Positions 1 to 10,993 of a stretch of DNA of 64,000 nt are shown in pieces. Both the position numbers and the translations under genes were made by a program. This DNA comes from Megalobrama amblycephala (Eukaryota; Chordata; Actinopteri; Cypriniformes; Xenocyprididae). The notes under the pieces are model-generated. The model had not been told where the DNA came from. It searched no databases and saw nothing but the letters and a program-made list of their open reading frames with translations. The stretch's first letter is position 1, and every line of letters starts with the position of its first letter. Location of the stretch: positions 6,821,896 to 6,885,895 of the forward strand of contig NC_063051.1 in the NCBI RefSeq assembly GCF_018812025.1, read 5' to 3'.

Positions 1-249
1 AGAGCTATTCTGTTGTCCATTATGTCATTCATAAAAAAAGCAATATTCACAAGATTCTCAAGCAGCAGCTTTAATAAAGCCATACCATTATACTTGAAAA
101 GCACACTTAATAACGTGATTCTTTGTTTTTTGTTCTCTTACTTATTCTTTACTTATCTTTTCTGAAGTAACATTTACATATTTGAAAAATACTCAAAGGC
201 TGCATGCCATTGTCTTAATGTATGGTAAAAAAAAAACATGAAAATCCTG

Positions 250-389
250 CACACTATCTATTGTACTTGAAAAAATATATAAAATTCTTTATTGAGCGCA
301 ATGTTTCGGTCCCATGACCTTCATCAGGCATCCACATGGTCATGAAGGTCATGGGAATTTTTTACATTTTTGCAAGTACAGATAGTGTG
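250..389. repeat. Short inverted-repeat (foldback) element
   Basis: Two nested arms face each other. CCCATGACCTTCAT (311-324) pairs perfectly with 342-355, and the outer arm around 250-267 pairs with 375-389 (CACACTATCT against AGATAGTGTG). The whole could fold into a long hairpin. It looks like a miniature inverted-repeat element. Confidence 0.6.
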
Positions 390-512
390 CGGAATTTTCT
401 TGTTTTTTAAAATAATTTTTGGCGAGGTTAATTGTTCATTGTGGTTTTTATAATCAATTAACACTGTTTTTGTCATTTTTTTACAAGATGGACAAAATTT
501 GTCACCAAAAAA

Positions 513-1123
513 GTCATTCGGTTTAACCAGAATTTCGGTTTTACTGAATGACACTTTTGGTTATACCGAATGACGATATTTTCAAACAATGCCAACAGGT
601 TGATGTCCAGCTAGCTAGTAAAAGGACAATCAAACATTTTATATTTAGTACAAGTACAAGTAGTAGTATAAGTTTTTAAAATATTACAACATTTTCCATG
701 TTTTATAGCGGTTGTACCGAATTACCTGATATTTCAGGACATGTGTATGAGCAAGTGAAAACATGAATTTTTCAAATAGTTAAAAAAGAGTTAGTGACTT
801 TGCTTCATGACCATGTGGTCCTTTGCAGGTGTCTGAATGATGTCACATCCTGTCACATGATACTGACCGAATGACTTGATCCAAAATGGTCCCTTTATAT
901 TGGTTACTCCAAATGACATCAATGAAATTCATTTTTCCGGACATTCTTTCTCATAACAAAGCAACGACTTCTACACATAATTTTAATACCATTTTGCACT
1001 GTTAATATATGATGTTATAAAATCATGCCAGAATAAAAAAATATATACATTTATTAGATTTTAAGATATTTTAATCACAAATGAAATGGCTGTATTGGCC
1101 TTTGGACGGTTAAACCGAATGAC
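513..1123. repeat. Inverted-repeat block carrying repeated CCGAATGAC motifs
   Basis: GTCATTCGGTTTAACC at 513-528 is the exact reverse complement of 1,108-1,123. Between the arms the word CCGAATGAC, or a near copy, recurs at about 543, 567, 717, 868 and 909. No coding potential is seen. It is probably a non-autonomous transposable element. Confidence 0.55.
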
Positions 1124-1330
1124 CTTTTGACACTTAAAAATCTTTAAAATACCTTTATATTTAGCAAAATATAATTAAAATCTTTTGGATTCAATAAAAG
1201 AGATCAAGTTGTACTACCTTACATACTTTGGATGTCTTTTTTTTATTATTATTATTATTAAGACAAAAAACGATGTCATTTACCCATGTACAGTATATAT
1301 ATAAATTTCATAAAAAACTATAATGAAACC

Positions 1331-2832
1331 TAGGGCTGCACAATTAATCGAAATTCTAATCGCGATTACGATTACGGATGCCACGATTTCGTAATCGTTC
1401 AAAGGCGCGATTACAAGGAAAAATATCCACTTACATTATTCTGCGTGTTTTGAGCATGTTACGTTGTGAGAGGCGAATCACGACTACTTCAGAATGTACA
1501 AGGTCTAACCCAGCATAAAAGAAGCTACCAGTGACGTAGGTGTACGCTGATGGGAAACACCAGGACCTGCCATTTTTAAAAAGCCGTGTACACAGCCTAG
1601 TGTTGTCAAAAATATTGATATTTCGATATGTATCGATACTGAAATATCTGAAACGATACCAATAACGTTAATCCTTTCTGCAGTATCGATACACTGATAC
1701 CAGCTGTGCGTGCTTGCTCTCCTCTCTGACAGCGAGTTGAGACGCACGCGCCTCCTCTCATTCACAGCGCAGACACATAATAAAGCCGCCTTTGACATAC
1801 AAGTGCCAAAATAACCTCCTTTTCGCGGTTTATTAATGGTCAAATACACTCAGAAGCAATATCAAAATGCCCATCTTGTTGAGTATTAATGTAAAACAGT
1901 TCAGGAAGAATGTGTCCGTGTGTTCGTCAGGTCTTAAAGGGACAGTAGCTGAATAAACGTGACGCTCTCTATGTTGTTTTGTTAATCGGCAGACAAAGAG
2001 AAAATCGCTTACTGCTCTTGACTGATTCACTTCTGTAACTTTAATCGATTAATCTGTATTTAATTTTTATAATGAAGATTACCCAATGTTATTTTACATT
2101 TGATTAGCCTACTTTGTTTTTTATTCAGTTTCTAACCTGATTACTACAGTTAGACCTACCTGAAAATAGAAAGCAGTCTATTTAATTTCTATCTTTATTC
2201 TATTGTCTTTGTGCTATAGTTAGTAATTTGTTCATTTGTTCTTATTTTATTACTGTTTACTTGTCTTTTTTAAATTCAATTTACCATTTGAAATCAAGCT
2301 TCCTTGTGCTGTGTGTAATAGCCTATATTGCAACAAAATTACCACATTGTAAAAACAAATACACTGAGTTAGCAAATATTTGTGAGATAATTGTAATGGT
2401 AACTGATCAACGTTTATATATGCGAAAAGCTTAAAAGCTTTATCATATAAAGTGATCTCTTCAGAAGAAATGTTTGACTAATAATAAATAAAAAATAATA
2501 TAAAAAATATCTATATGACAGAATTGTTTTTTATCATATCGAAGTTAGAAATTCCAGTATCGTGACAACACCAGCCTATATATTTACTCCACAAACTAAC
2601 TCTACAAACATGGAAAAGAGTGATAGATGGACCTCTCAAACTTATGCTGAGGAGAAAATCCAGCGTGACTTTGAACAGACCAAGCAAAACATGATTATTC
2701 TTTTAAACAATGATATAAAGCTATTCAAAACATCATTCAATGTAAATTGTGATAATCGTCATTAATAATCGCAATTACAATTTCAAGGGAATAATCGACA
2801 ATTATGATTTTTGTCATAATCGTGCAGCCCTA
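1331..2832. mobile_element. hAT-like non-autonomous element with 8-bp target duplication
   Basis: It starts TAGGGCTGCAC and ends GTGCAGCCCTA, an 11-bp terminal inverted repeat. It is flanked on both sides by the identical 8-bp word ATGAAACC (1,323-1,330 and 2,833-2,840), the target-site duplication length of hAT transposons. Subterminal ATTACGATTACG-type words match the cyprinid family I recall. No transposase frame is present. A second element is inserted in it, so the original copy was only about 0.5 kb. Confidence 0.85.
1600..2571. mobile_element. Second hAT-like element nested inside the first
   Basis: Its ends are GTGTTGTCA and TGACAACAC. They are flanked by ACAGCCTA (1,592-1,599) and CCAGCCTA (just inside 2,571-2,578), an 8-bp target duplication with one mismatch. 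Subterminal TATCGATA-like words are present. No intact transposase is seen, although several short AT-rich open frames occur. It must be younger than the element it interrupts. Confidence 0.7.
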
Positions 2833-2938
2833 ATGAAACCCCAATTAACACAATGAAATAAATGTGAAAATTTGGAAGTAGAAAGACTGAAATCTTATTT
2901 TCTTGAAAACTTGAAAACAATAATCTTTGTTTTACTAA

Positions 2939-2987
2939 CACACGCACACACATGCATGCATACCCACCCCTTCATACACACTAGACT

Positions 2988-3018
<31 letters not shown>
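2939..3018. repeat. (CA)n microsatellite
   Basis: ACACACGCAC-type sequence ends in an uninterrupted CA dinucleotide run at about 2,991-3,018. The short open frame through it is compositional. Confidence 0.9.
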
Positions 3019-3022
<4 letters not shown>

Positions 3023-4341
3023 AAACACAGATGTTCTCAAAAAGAACTGCTTCTACAATGCTGGCTCTTAATTAGAAAAGAGATGCTTCCAGATAAATTA
3101 CATAACTGATGCAATTAGTGATAAATTTAATTTCCATCCTCATAACACAGAACTAAGTCTCTTGAATAGAACACAAATGACATTTTAATAATGGCAGTAT
3201 TTTAAATTCATTCAGTTTAATTCAACAGGCTCTGAAATTAGTCACAGAACCACAACAACGTAAGTGGTATAAAAAGCCAAGCTTGCAGGATATGTAAAAG
3301 ATTTTAGCAAGCATTTAGAAGTTTAGAAGCAATTGCACAGCAAAAATAAAGATAGACAGAAAGGTAAGTAGATGGAACCAAGCTGCGTGTTTGGTTGGAC
3401 ACCAACACAACAAATGATACAGACACTTGCTAATCCAGCACGTCACTGTAGTTAATGAAGTTGTGCAGCTGTAGTGCTGAGGATGCCAGTTTTGGATCTG
3501 TAATTTGCATCCCTTCAGAGTTATTTCTCCACAGTAACATCTTCCATGGAGCGATGGATTTTTCACACATTATTTCACACAATTTGATTTAACATCACAC
3601 CATATTATGCCAGCAGAACAGTGACAAAATATTGACCATGAACTTGTAAAGTGTCATTTTATTGGAAAATTGCACGGCAAACTTATCTCTATCCTCTCTG
3701 TCTTTGAAAGATGTTATCGGCTTTATCACAAAGGTACCCCCCTAAAAAAAGTGTCATTATCAGGCAAAATCTATTTTACCAATTCGCAGACAAATCATTA
3801 TGCATGAAACATGTATATTGTAATATTGTAATAATATAGGTTCAAACTAATAGAAGAAATCAGCTCACGCAATTTACATAAATGCGACCAGAGAAAATGG
3901 AAAAATTACAGAGGGCAACAGCTTTCATTTCTGCTCTGACAGCCGCAAGACAACTCGGTAAGAATGGTGAGAGAACATTGTGCTTGGTATGTCTTTCATC
4001 TTCAAACCAAACTTGTGTCTTCAGCTGACAAAGTTTAAATCCCATCTGGCTAGCACGCTTCCCATAATGTTTACGCATTAGGTCAGTAGGTGGAGAGTAG
4101 GCAGTCTTTTGTGGCTGTTTGAACGCATTCGACCACATGAGCGTTTACACTACAAAAGCAATCCGGCTGAATGCTTTTTTAACTACCTCTGGAAACTCAA
4201 AAAGTTTTTGACCCTGTTTACACCTGTAGCCTGAAAATTATGTCATCATATACAAACCCTCATTTTGTTCCAAACCCATATAACTTTCTTTCTTCAGTGG
4301 AACACAAAAGGCATATACTGTATAAAAGTATACAAGTATCA
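3019..4341. other. Intronic DNA without gene; degraded repeat at its right end
   Basis: No exon is recognised. From about 3,860 to 4,320 the sequence looks like old interspersed repeats. It includes a TTTACACCTG-type end near 4,212, similar to the arms of the element at 9,657-10,993, and a fragment of the common repeat containing TTCTTCAGTGGAACACAAAAG. Confidence 0.5.
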
Positions 4342-4343
4342 TA

Positions 4344-5936
4344 CAAACCCGATTCCAAAAAAGTTGGGACACTGTACAAATTGTGAATAAAAACAGAATG
4401 CAATGATGTGGAAGTTTCAAATTTCAATATTTTATTCAGAATACAACATAGATGACATATCAAATGTTTAAACTGAGAAAATGCATCATTTTAAGGGAAA
4501 ATAAATTGATTTTAAATTTCATGGCATCAACACAATCTCAAAAAGTTGGGACAAGGCCATGTTTATCACTGTGTGGCATCCCCTCTTCTTTTTATAACAG
4601 TCTGCAAACGTCTGGGGACTGAGGAGACAAGTTGCTCAAGTTTAGGAATAGGAATGTTGTCCCATTCTTGTCTAATACAGGCTTCTAGTTGCTCAATTGT
4701 CTTAGGTCTTCTTTGTCGCATCTTCCTCTTTATGATGCGCCAAATGTTTTCTATGGGTGAAAGATCTGGACTGCAGGCTGGCCATTTCAGTACCCGGATC
4801 CTTCTTCTACGCAGCCATGATGTTGTAATTGATGCAGTATGTGGTCTGGCATTGTCATGTTGGAAAATGCAAGGTCTTCCCTGAAAGAGACGACATCTGG
4901 ATGGGAGCATATGTTGTTCTAGAACTTGGATATACCTTTCAGCATTGATGGTGCCTTTCCAGATGTGTAAGCTGCCCATGCCACACGCACTCATGCAACC
5001 CCATACCATCAGAGATGCAGGCTTCTGAACTGAGCGCTGATAACAACTTGGGTTGTCCTTGTCCTCTTTAGTCCGGATGACATGGCGTCCCAGTTTTCCA
5101 AAAAGAACTTCAAATTTTGATTCATCTGACTACAGAACAGTTTTCCACTTTGCCACAGTCCATTTTAAATGAGCCTTGGCCCAGAGAAAACGCCTGCGCT
5201 TCTGGATCAAGTTTAGATATGGCTTCTTTTTTGACCTATAGAGTTTGAGCCGGCAACGGCGAATGGCACGGTGGATTGTGTTCACCGACAATGTTTTCTG
5301 GAAGTATTCCTGAGCCCATGTTGTGATTTACGTTACAGTAGCATTCCTGTATGTGATGCAGTGCCGTCTAAGGGCCCGAAGATCACGGGCATCCAGTATG
5401 GTTTTCCGGCCTAGACCCTTACGCACAGAGATTGTTCCAGATTCTCTGAATCTTTGGATGATATTATGCACTGTAGATGATGATAACTTCAAACTCTTTG
5501 CAAGTTTTTCTCTGAGAAACTCCTTTCTGATATTGCTCCATTATTTTTCGCCGCAGCATTGGAGGAATTGGTGATCCTCTGCCCATCTTGACTTCTGAGA
5601 GACACTGCCACTCTGACAGGCTCTTTTTATACCCAATCATGTTGCCAATTGACCTGATAAGTTGCAAACTGGTCCTCCAGCTGTTCCTTATATGTACATT
5701 CAACTTTTCCGCCCTCTTATTGTTACCTGTCCCAACGTTTTTGGAATGTGTAGCTCTCATGAAATCCAAAATGAGCCAATATTTGGCATGACATTTCAAA
5801 ATGTCTCACTTTCAACATTTGATATGTTATCTATATTCTATTGTGATTAAAATATGTTTATGAGATTTGTAAATTATTGCATTCCTTTTTTATTCACAAT
5901 TTGTACAGTGTCCCAACTTTTTTGGAATCGGGTTTG
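4344..5936 (-). mobile_element. Tc1-like DNA transposon (1,593 bp)
   Basis: It is bounded by TA dinucleotides (4,342-4,343 and 5,937-5,938), as expected for Tc1/mariner insertion. The two ends are inverted copies, CAAACCCGATTCCAAAAAAG and its complement. About 50 bp match almost perfectly and weaker similarity extends beyond 120 bp. Inside, on the minus strand, lies a decayed transposase gene. The length is typical of complete Tc1 elements. Confidence 0.93.
4566..5586 (-). pseudogene. Decayed Tc1 transposase
   Basis: Transposases of this family cut and paste the element using a DD34E catalytic triad. From the start at 5,586 (MGRGSPIPPM) the N-terminal helix-turn-helix part reads as far as SQRK. 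There one extra base in the T run at about 5,504-5,510 shifts the frame. Downstream the frame carries an in-frame TAG at 5,132-5,130, just before SDESKFE (first catalytic Asp). It then continues with HDNARPH (second Asp), [11 protein letters not shown] (Glu) and a normal C-terminus ending at 4,566. At least two inactivating changes make it non-autonomous. Confidence 0.9.
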
Positions 5937-5938
5937 TA

Positions 5939-7380
5939 AATGTGGTAGCATGTATGTACAATATTCCAAGTGTTCTGATGTTATACAAAAGTTGTTATTC
6001 ACTTGAAACCGAATCAGTTCAATTCATGAACAAATACAGACTGGTTTTATGAACTGAATCACCTTCATTGAAAAGATCAGACTCAAAGGAATGATTAATT
6101 AATGAATCGGACATCTCTCATTTTCTTATGAATGTGCAGAGGAAAGCAAGGTTAGATCTCACAATTTTCATTGAATAACAACTTAATTTTCAGCCTGATT
6201 CTTCACAAAGCTACTGTATGATTTCAGAACATTTGGAATATATTTTCATTGTTTTTTTTCGTTTGTTTTTTTGTTAAATTGAAGCTTGTGAGCCCCAGTC
6301 TGTCCCAATCTGTTTACAATAAAACAGAAAAGAATGGCCTTCTTCTCCTATTGTGTCCTACAGATTTATAACAACATGCGGGTGAGTAAATGACAACAGC
6401 ATTTTCATTTTTGGCTGAACTGTGTCTTTAAATTGTTCTTGATTCGATTTTAGCACAAGTAGAGAAAAACGTGTCACAGACTGTCACACCATATGATAAT
6501 CAGCTCAAAATGCCGGCGAAATGAACGTGTAAAAAAAGCATGCCACGTCAACCATACATCACACACATCTTACAAGGCTATGGCTAATTACATCCAGTTT
6601 CCTCGAGTGCTTGCTGACCATCTGTGAGGTATGACTGAGCTGGAATGCTTTGGTTTTAGTAGTGAAAGAGAGATAGATGGATGGCGCTGGAAAAGTCCAG
6701 AGGCATTACTGTGTTTGATGGGACGCAAGCGGCACCACATGCATGTCTGAAATCCAGAGCTTAAAGAGGATTTATTCCGACTTAGAGACATTCATAGAGA
6801 CAAGACAGCGCCTCTAGTAACTCTCTCAAATACACACGCACAGATGTACAGGGGACGGAGATAGAAAATAAGCATTTGTATTTAGGCTATTATGACTATT
6901 TCCTCACCAGGTGAAACATAGAGTTGACAGGTTTTGAGTGTTATGACTAAACTAAACTGACAAATGTGGAATTCAACAAACAGACACACATGCAAACACA
7001 GCAAAGGCCCTGGGGTTTGATGTGAGAGAGTGATTAAATTGGGTTTTATGCATGCGTGAGGAATACAGGTGCTATTTTTCACCAAGAGGAGGGGTGAGGT
7101 AGACTAGATGAAAAGAATGATAAGTTTAGAGTTCAAAGATAAAGCAGGAAAATGGATTTCCGCTTTTGCAGTATTCCCAATAAACATGCAAGCACAGGTG
7201 CTGGTTCACACATTATGATCCATCGCTTATGCTGTACACACACGTGTATGTGTGTGCGTGCGTTTGTGTGAACATGCACAGGTAAAAGGAACGGTATTCT
7301 GTAGAGAGTAGCGTTGGCTTGCCTCTGAACAAGCCTGTCAGGCATTCATAATGCAAAAGGCTAAAAATACATCAGAGGTT

Positions 7381-7425
<45 letters not shown>

Positions 7426-8099
7426 CATCTGGAATTCTCCTCATCCTGCGATCAGAGCTAACGGAGAAAACCTGAGCTAACGACAAGCATTTTATTGGCG
7501 GCATACAAACTGGGGTTGTGCTGTATAAAGAATTTGCCAGGTTTGATATAAGAATTTTACATATTTCAGTACCTCATCCAGACAACAATGCAGTGCTATC
7601 CAACACAGTTCAAAATGTGCGACGTGAAGTGTAAAAGTTGACGTTTATTAAATATGTTTAGCACATTTACCAAATTTACAGTTTCATTCTGTAATGTAAA
7701 TGAAAGCCATTTGCACTCTATGGTGCATTTTAATTATCACCAAAGTTCAACAATTATGAAACATCACATTTCTGAACAATTAATAATTAGAAAGCCAACA
7801 AATGACAGCTACAAAATCTTTTTTACACAAGTGCTGGGAAAATTGTTTTTAATTATAACAGATTTGTTTGCATTTTCTGTGCTTTTTGAATTTAAATAGA
7901 ACAAAAAAATCTCTCTATACATAAAATTAAATTAGTAATTAATAATTTTATTTAACAAGGATGCAGTAAATTGGTCAAAAGTGACAGTAAAGACATTTAT
8001 AAAGTTACAAAAGATTTCTATTTCGAAAAAAGTCACTTCTTTTGAACTTTCTATTCATTAAAGAATAAAAAAAAATTACTGTTTTCAACATTGATAATA
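5939..8099. other. Intronic DNA, mostly non-repetitive
   Basis: No exon, RNA gene or full transposon is recognised. It contains a fragment of the common GTGAGTAAATGACA repeat near 6,370-6,430 and an alternating GT/TG stretch near 7,240-7,270. The rest appears to be unique sequence. Confidence 0.5.
7385..7422. repeat. (CA)n microsatellite
   Basis: An uninterrupted CA dinucleotide run of about 18 units follows CACCCA. Confidence 0.95.
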
Positions 8100-8440
8100 A
8101 TTAGAAATGTTTATTGAGCAGCAAATCGGCATATTAGAATGATTTCTGAAGGATCATGTGACACTGAAGACTGGAGTAATGATGCTGAAAATACAGCTTT
8201 GCCATCACAGGAATTAAATACATTTTAAAATATATTAAAATAGAAAACCATTATTTTAAATTGTAATAATATTTCAAAATATTACTGTTTTTACTGTTTA
8301 AAAAGTAAAAAAAAAAAAAATTTTTACTGTTTTTATTCAAATGAGCCACCTCTTTGGTGAGAATAGGACTTTTTTCAAAAACTTTTTTCAAAAAAATCTT
8401 ACCCGCCCCAAACTTTTAGACGGTAATGTATATATGTCTG
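8100..8440. repeat. Interspersed repeat, copy 1 (GAAGGATCATGTGACACTGA type)
   Basis: The sequence GTGACACTGAAGACT followed by the TTGTAATAATATTTCA segment is shared with 37,925-38,110 in this window. The right end contains CCCCAAACTTTTAGACGGTA, a motif I know from a very common cyprinid repeat. No coding capacity is seen. Confidence 0.75.
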
Positions 8441-9655
8441 TATTATAATTAAATATAATATCATATAAATATATAAATAAATGAATAAAAAAGCAAGCAC
8501 ATCATAAACAGTCTAAGCAAAACCTTTTTTTTTTTCTCCATTCTGTTTTCTGTCCTTAAAAAAGATTAGAAATACAAAAAAAAAAAATTAACACTGAAGC
8601 TGCTTATTTGTTACCATTAAGTGATGATGTTGTATTGATACTGAGGTACCAGATGCTGATATCATACCAGAGGCCAAATTTTAGTATTGATCCAACCCTA
8701 ACACAAGCCCCTTCTCCTAAACGTTCAATCACAACATAGCTATTTTAACCAAATTAAACACTCAGCCAGTCCAATAAACAAGCCTGAATAACTGACTTTT
8801 GTTCAATTGCATGGCTAATTAATTAATTCCCATTTTATTGCTACATACAACTGTGCTTAAACACTGTTAATCACACGACTAAATGTGTTCAGAACGAGTG
8901 AACGTGTCAGTTTGATTACTATGCTCCAAACAAAGACGGCTTCCTGCAGACGCCCACAGCCATCAAACTTCAGCTGTAAACAACTACTCCAGTTCAGATG
9001 TCAACATCTTGTGCTGCTTTGCTACTATTCCATCATTTGTATGTGGGAGAGAAAGCAGCATCAACACTATACGTAACGCTTGTCAGCCGCCAGATGCCAA
9101 GCCGACGGAAACTGTGGCACTAACACAAAGTGCTGACGTTGATTGGACCGCTAATACGGGCAAAACACAAGTAAATGGGACCACCGCAGGCAGCTTAAGA
9201 ATTTTTCCGGCTTGTTAATGTGTTGCATCCACTTCACTGACCATCATGGATGAGTCATTTGCAACAAATAGCCATCTCACCAGCAGGCCACGATACCTCA
9301 AGTCACAGTCAGACATTTAGACATTTGCATCCTTTTTCGTTTTATAGCAGCTGGTTTCTAACCGGGCTCCCAGGAGCACATGTTGATTTGAAGCGGAGCT
9401 TTGCTGTCGATGCACAAACAAATCGATCCGATTCTAAGTAACTCCGCAGGGTGGAGTGAGATACTAGATATTCAAGCAGTTTGTTTTCTATTTCCATGAA
9501 AGTGCGCTTCAATATATTGCTTGGAAAGCAAGTAAACATTCTTACACAAATTTACCATCAAAATGCCATGGTTAATGGAATTATTTCTACTGTAATACCA
9601 CATATTTATAAGGATTATGGAATTACTTAGGGTTAGGGATTTGAACCCACTAAAA
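8441..9655. other. Intronic DNA without recognised gene
   Basis: Low-complexity A and T runs occur up to about 8,590, then unique sequence. Four short open frames (63-69 codons) overlap at 8,885-9,539 on both strands and none resembles a known domain. Confidence 0.45.
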
Positions 9656-9656
9656 A

Positions 9657-10993
9657 CCTGTTTACACCTGGTCATTTCATGTGTTTTTACTAGGGGTGTG
9701 ACAAGACCGTTATCTCACGAGACGAGACAAGAGACAAGACTGAGTTCACGAGAATGAGGCGAGACAACGTTTTTACACAGTATTTTTTTTAAATTCTCAC
9801 GAAATACATGACTAGAAAAATAGACTGCAGGTAATGAAGGTCATTTCACTTCTATTTTCTGAGTATCATATGCAGTAAAAGACAACAATACTCAAGCACT
9901 GTAAAAGGTTTTTCCACAAACTCAACTGACTGGATTCTCTCCTGTATGATTTCATATGACTCTATTCAGACCTTAGAACTGTACATGATTTATGAGCTTC
10001 TACAACTTTTGATCTCCTAACTGAACAGCTTTCCACAAATTGATCATAGAAATAAAAACCGTAAAAATGAAAAATGCTTTACAATAACATCTCATTTGTT
10101 AACATTCATGATAGTTTACAGTGCATAAACTAATGTTAACAAACACAACTTTAGATTTTAATAATGTGTAAATGTTGAAATTAACATTAACTAAGATTAA
10201 TAAATGCTGTAGATGTATTGTTCTTTCTTGGAAACCTTATTGTAAAGTGTTACCATAAAAACAAATAAGAGTTTTCTCTTAGTCTAATTAAGTGCAAACA
10301 ATAAATGCAACCAATCGTGCTTGAATGCGCGCTCGCGTTTTACTTTCACTTTCGATTTCATGATCGTGCATACTCTATGAATAGGAGTGGCGGTGCTGAT
10401 CGCGCATTCTACAAGACAAGACAGTTCTCAGATGCTTAGGCTCTGTTGTGCAACGAATCCTCCGCCATGGTCTTGTCAGTCATCTCGTCACGTGATCAGT
10501 GAACTCTGATTCCTGCTGCACTATGTACGACTCTGCAGCTCATGCTGGATGGATTGAATCGACCATTATATATTTAGTCTAACTACTTTTGATGAAGATT
10601 ATTGTGTTTTGAACATCTGCGACTTACTTTCAGCTTAATTCGCAGCAGTTTGCACGTTGGCTTGCTCGAGATACACAGCTACTCTTCTGCGGTGATGCGT
10701 GTTGCAGTAGCACAATAATATGGCTATTACATGTCATATAGCCTATAACGCTCTCACACATTTATTTTTTAACATTTTAGGAGGAGTACAATTTTCATAT
10801 GTGGTTTCAACAACCAGATGTATTTGCACTTGTCTAGTTTTGTCTGGAATGCATCTCAGACCACTCCTGAAGTGGTTTGAGCGATCGGATTTAAATCCGG
10901 ATTTAAAGAGTTTCGGAGGGCATTTTCACCAGATCAGTCTTTTCACGATCCGATCAGAGAAAATGCATGAAGTGACCAGGTGTAAATAGGCCT
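9657..10993. mobile_element. Inverted-repeat element interrupted by another insertion
   Basis: The left end TTTACACCTGGTCATTTCAT (about 9,661) and the right end (about 10,966-10,990, containing GAAGTGACCAGGTGTAAATA) are inverted copies. Only about 35 bp inside the left arm, a new terminus TAGGGGTGTGAC begins at 9,691, followed by CACGAGACGAGACAAGAGAC, typical of a cyprinid hAT-like family. Its other end could not be placed; it probably lies between 10,500 and 10,720. Confidence 0.6.
10076..10254. repeat. Interspersed repeat ending in ATTGTAAAGTGTTACC, copy 1
   Basis: The core (GTTAACATTCAT, TGAAATTAACATTAACTAAG, CCTTATTGTAAAGTGTTACC) recurs at 27,780-28,074 and 52,173-52,400. The ends are imperfect inverted repeats (TTTACAATAA against TTATTGTAAA). 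Confidence 0.75.

Noticed and set aside
3860..4138. 92-codon minus-strand open frame
   Set aside because: It lies in a degraded repeat related to the element at 9,657-10,993 and has no recognisable domain.
9630..9660. tRNA-like B box (GGGTTCAAATCC on the minus strand)
   Set aside because: No A box, cloverleaf or acceptor stem could be found around it.
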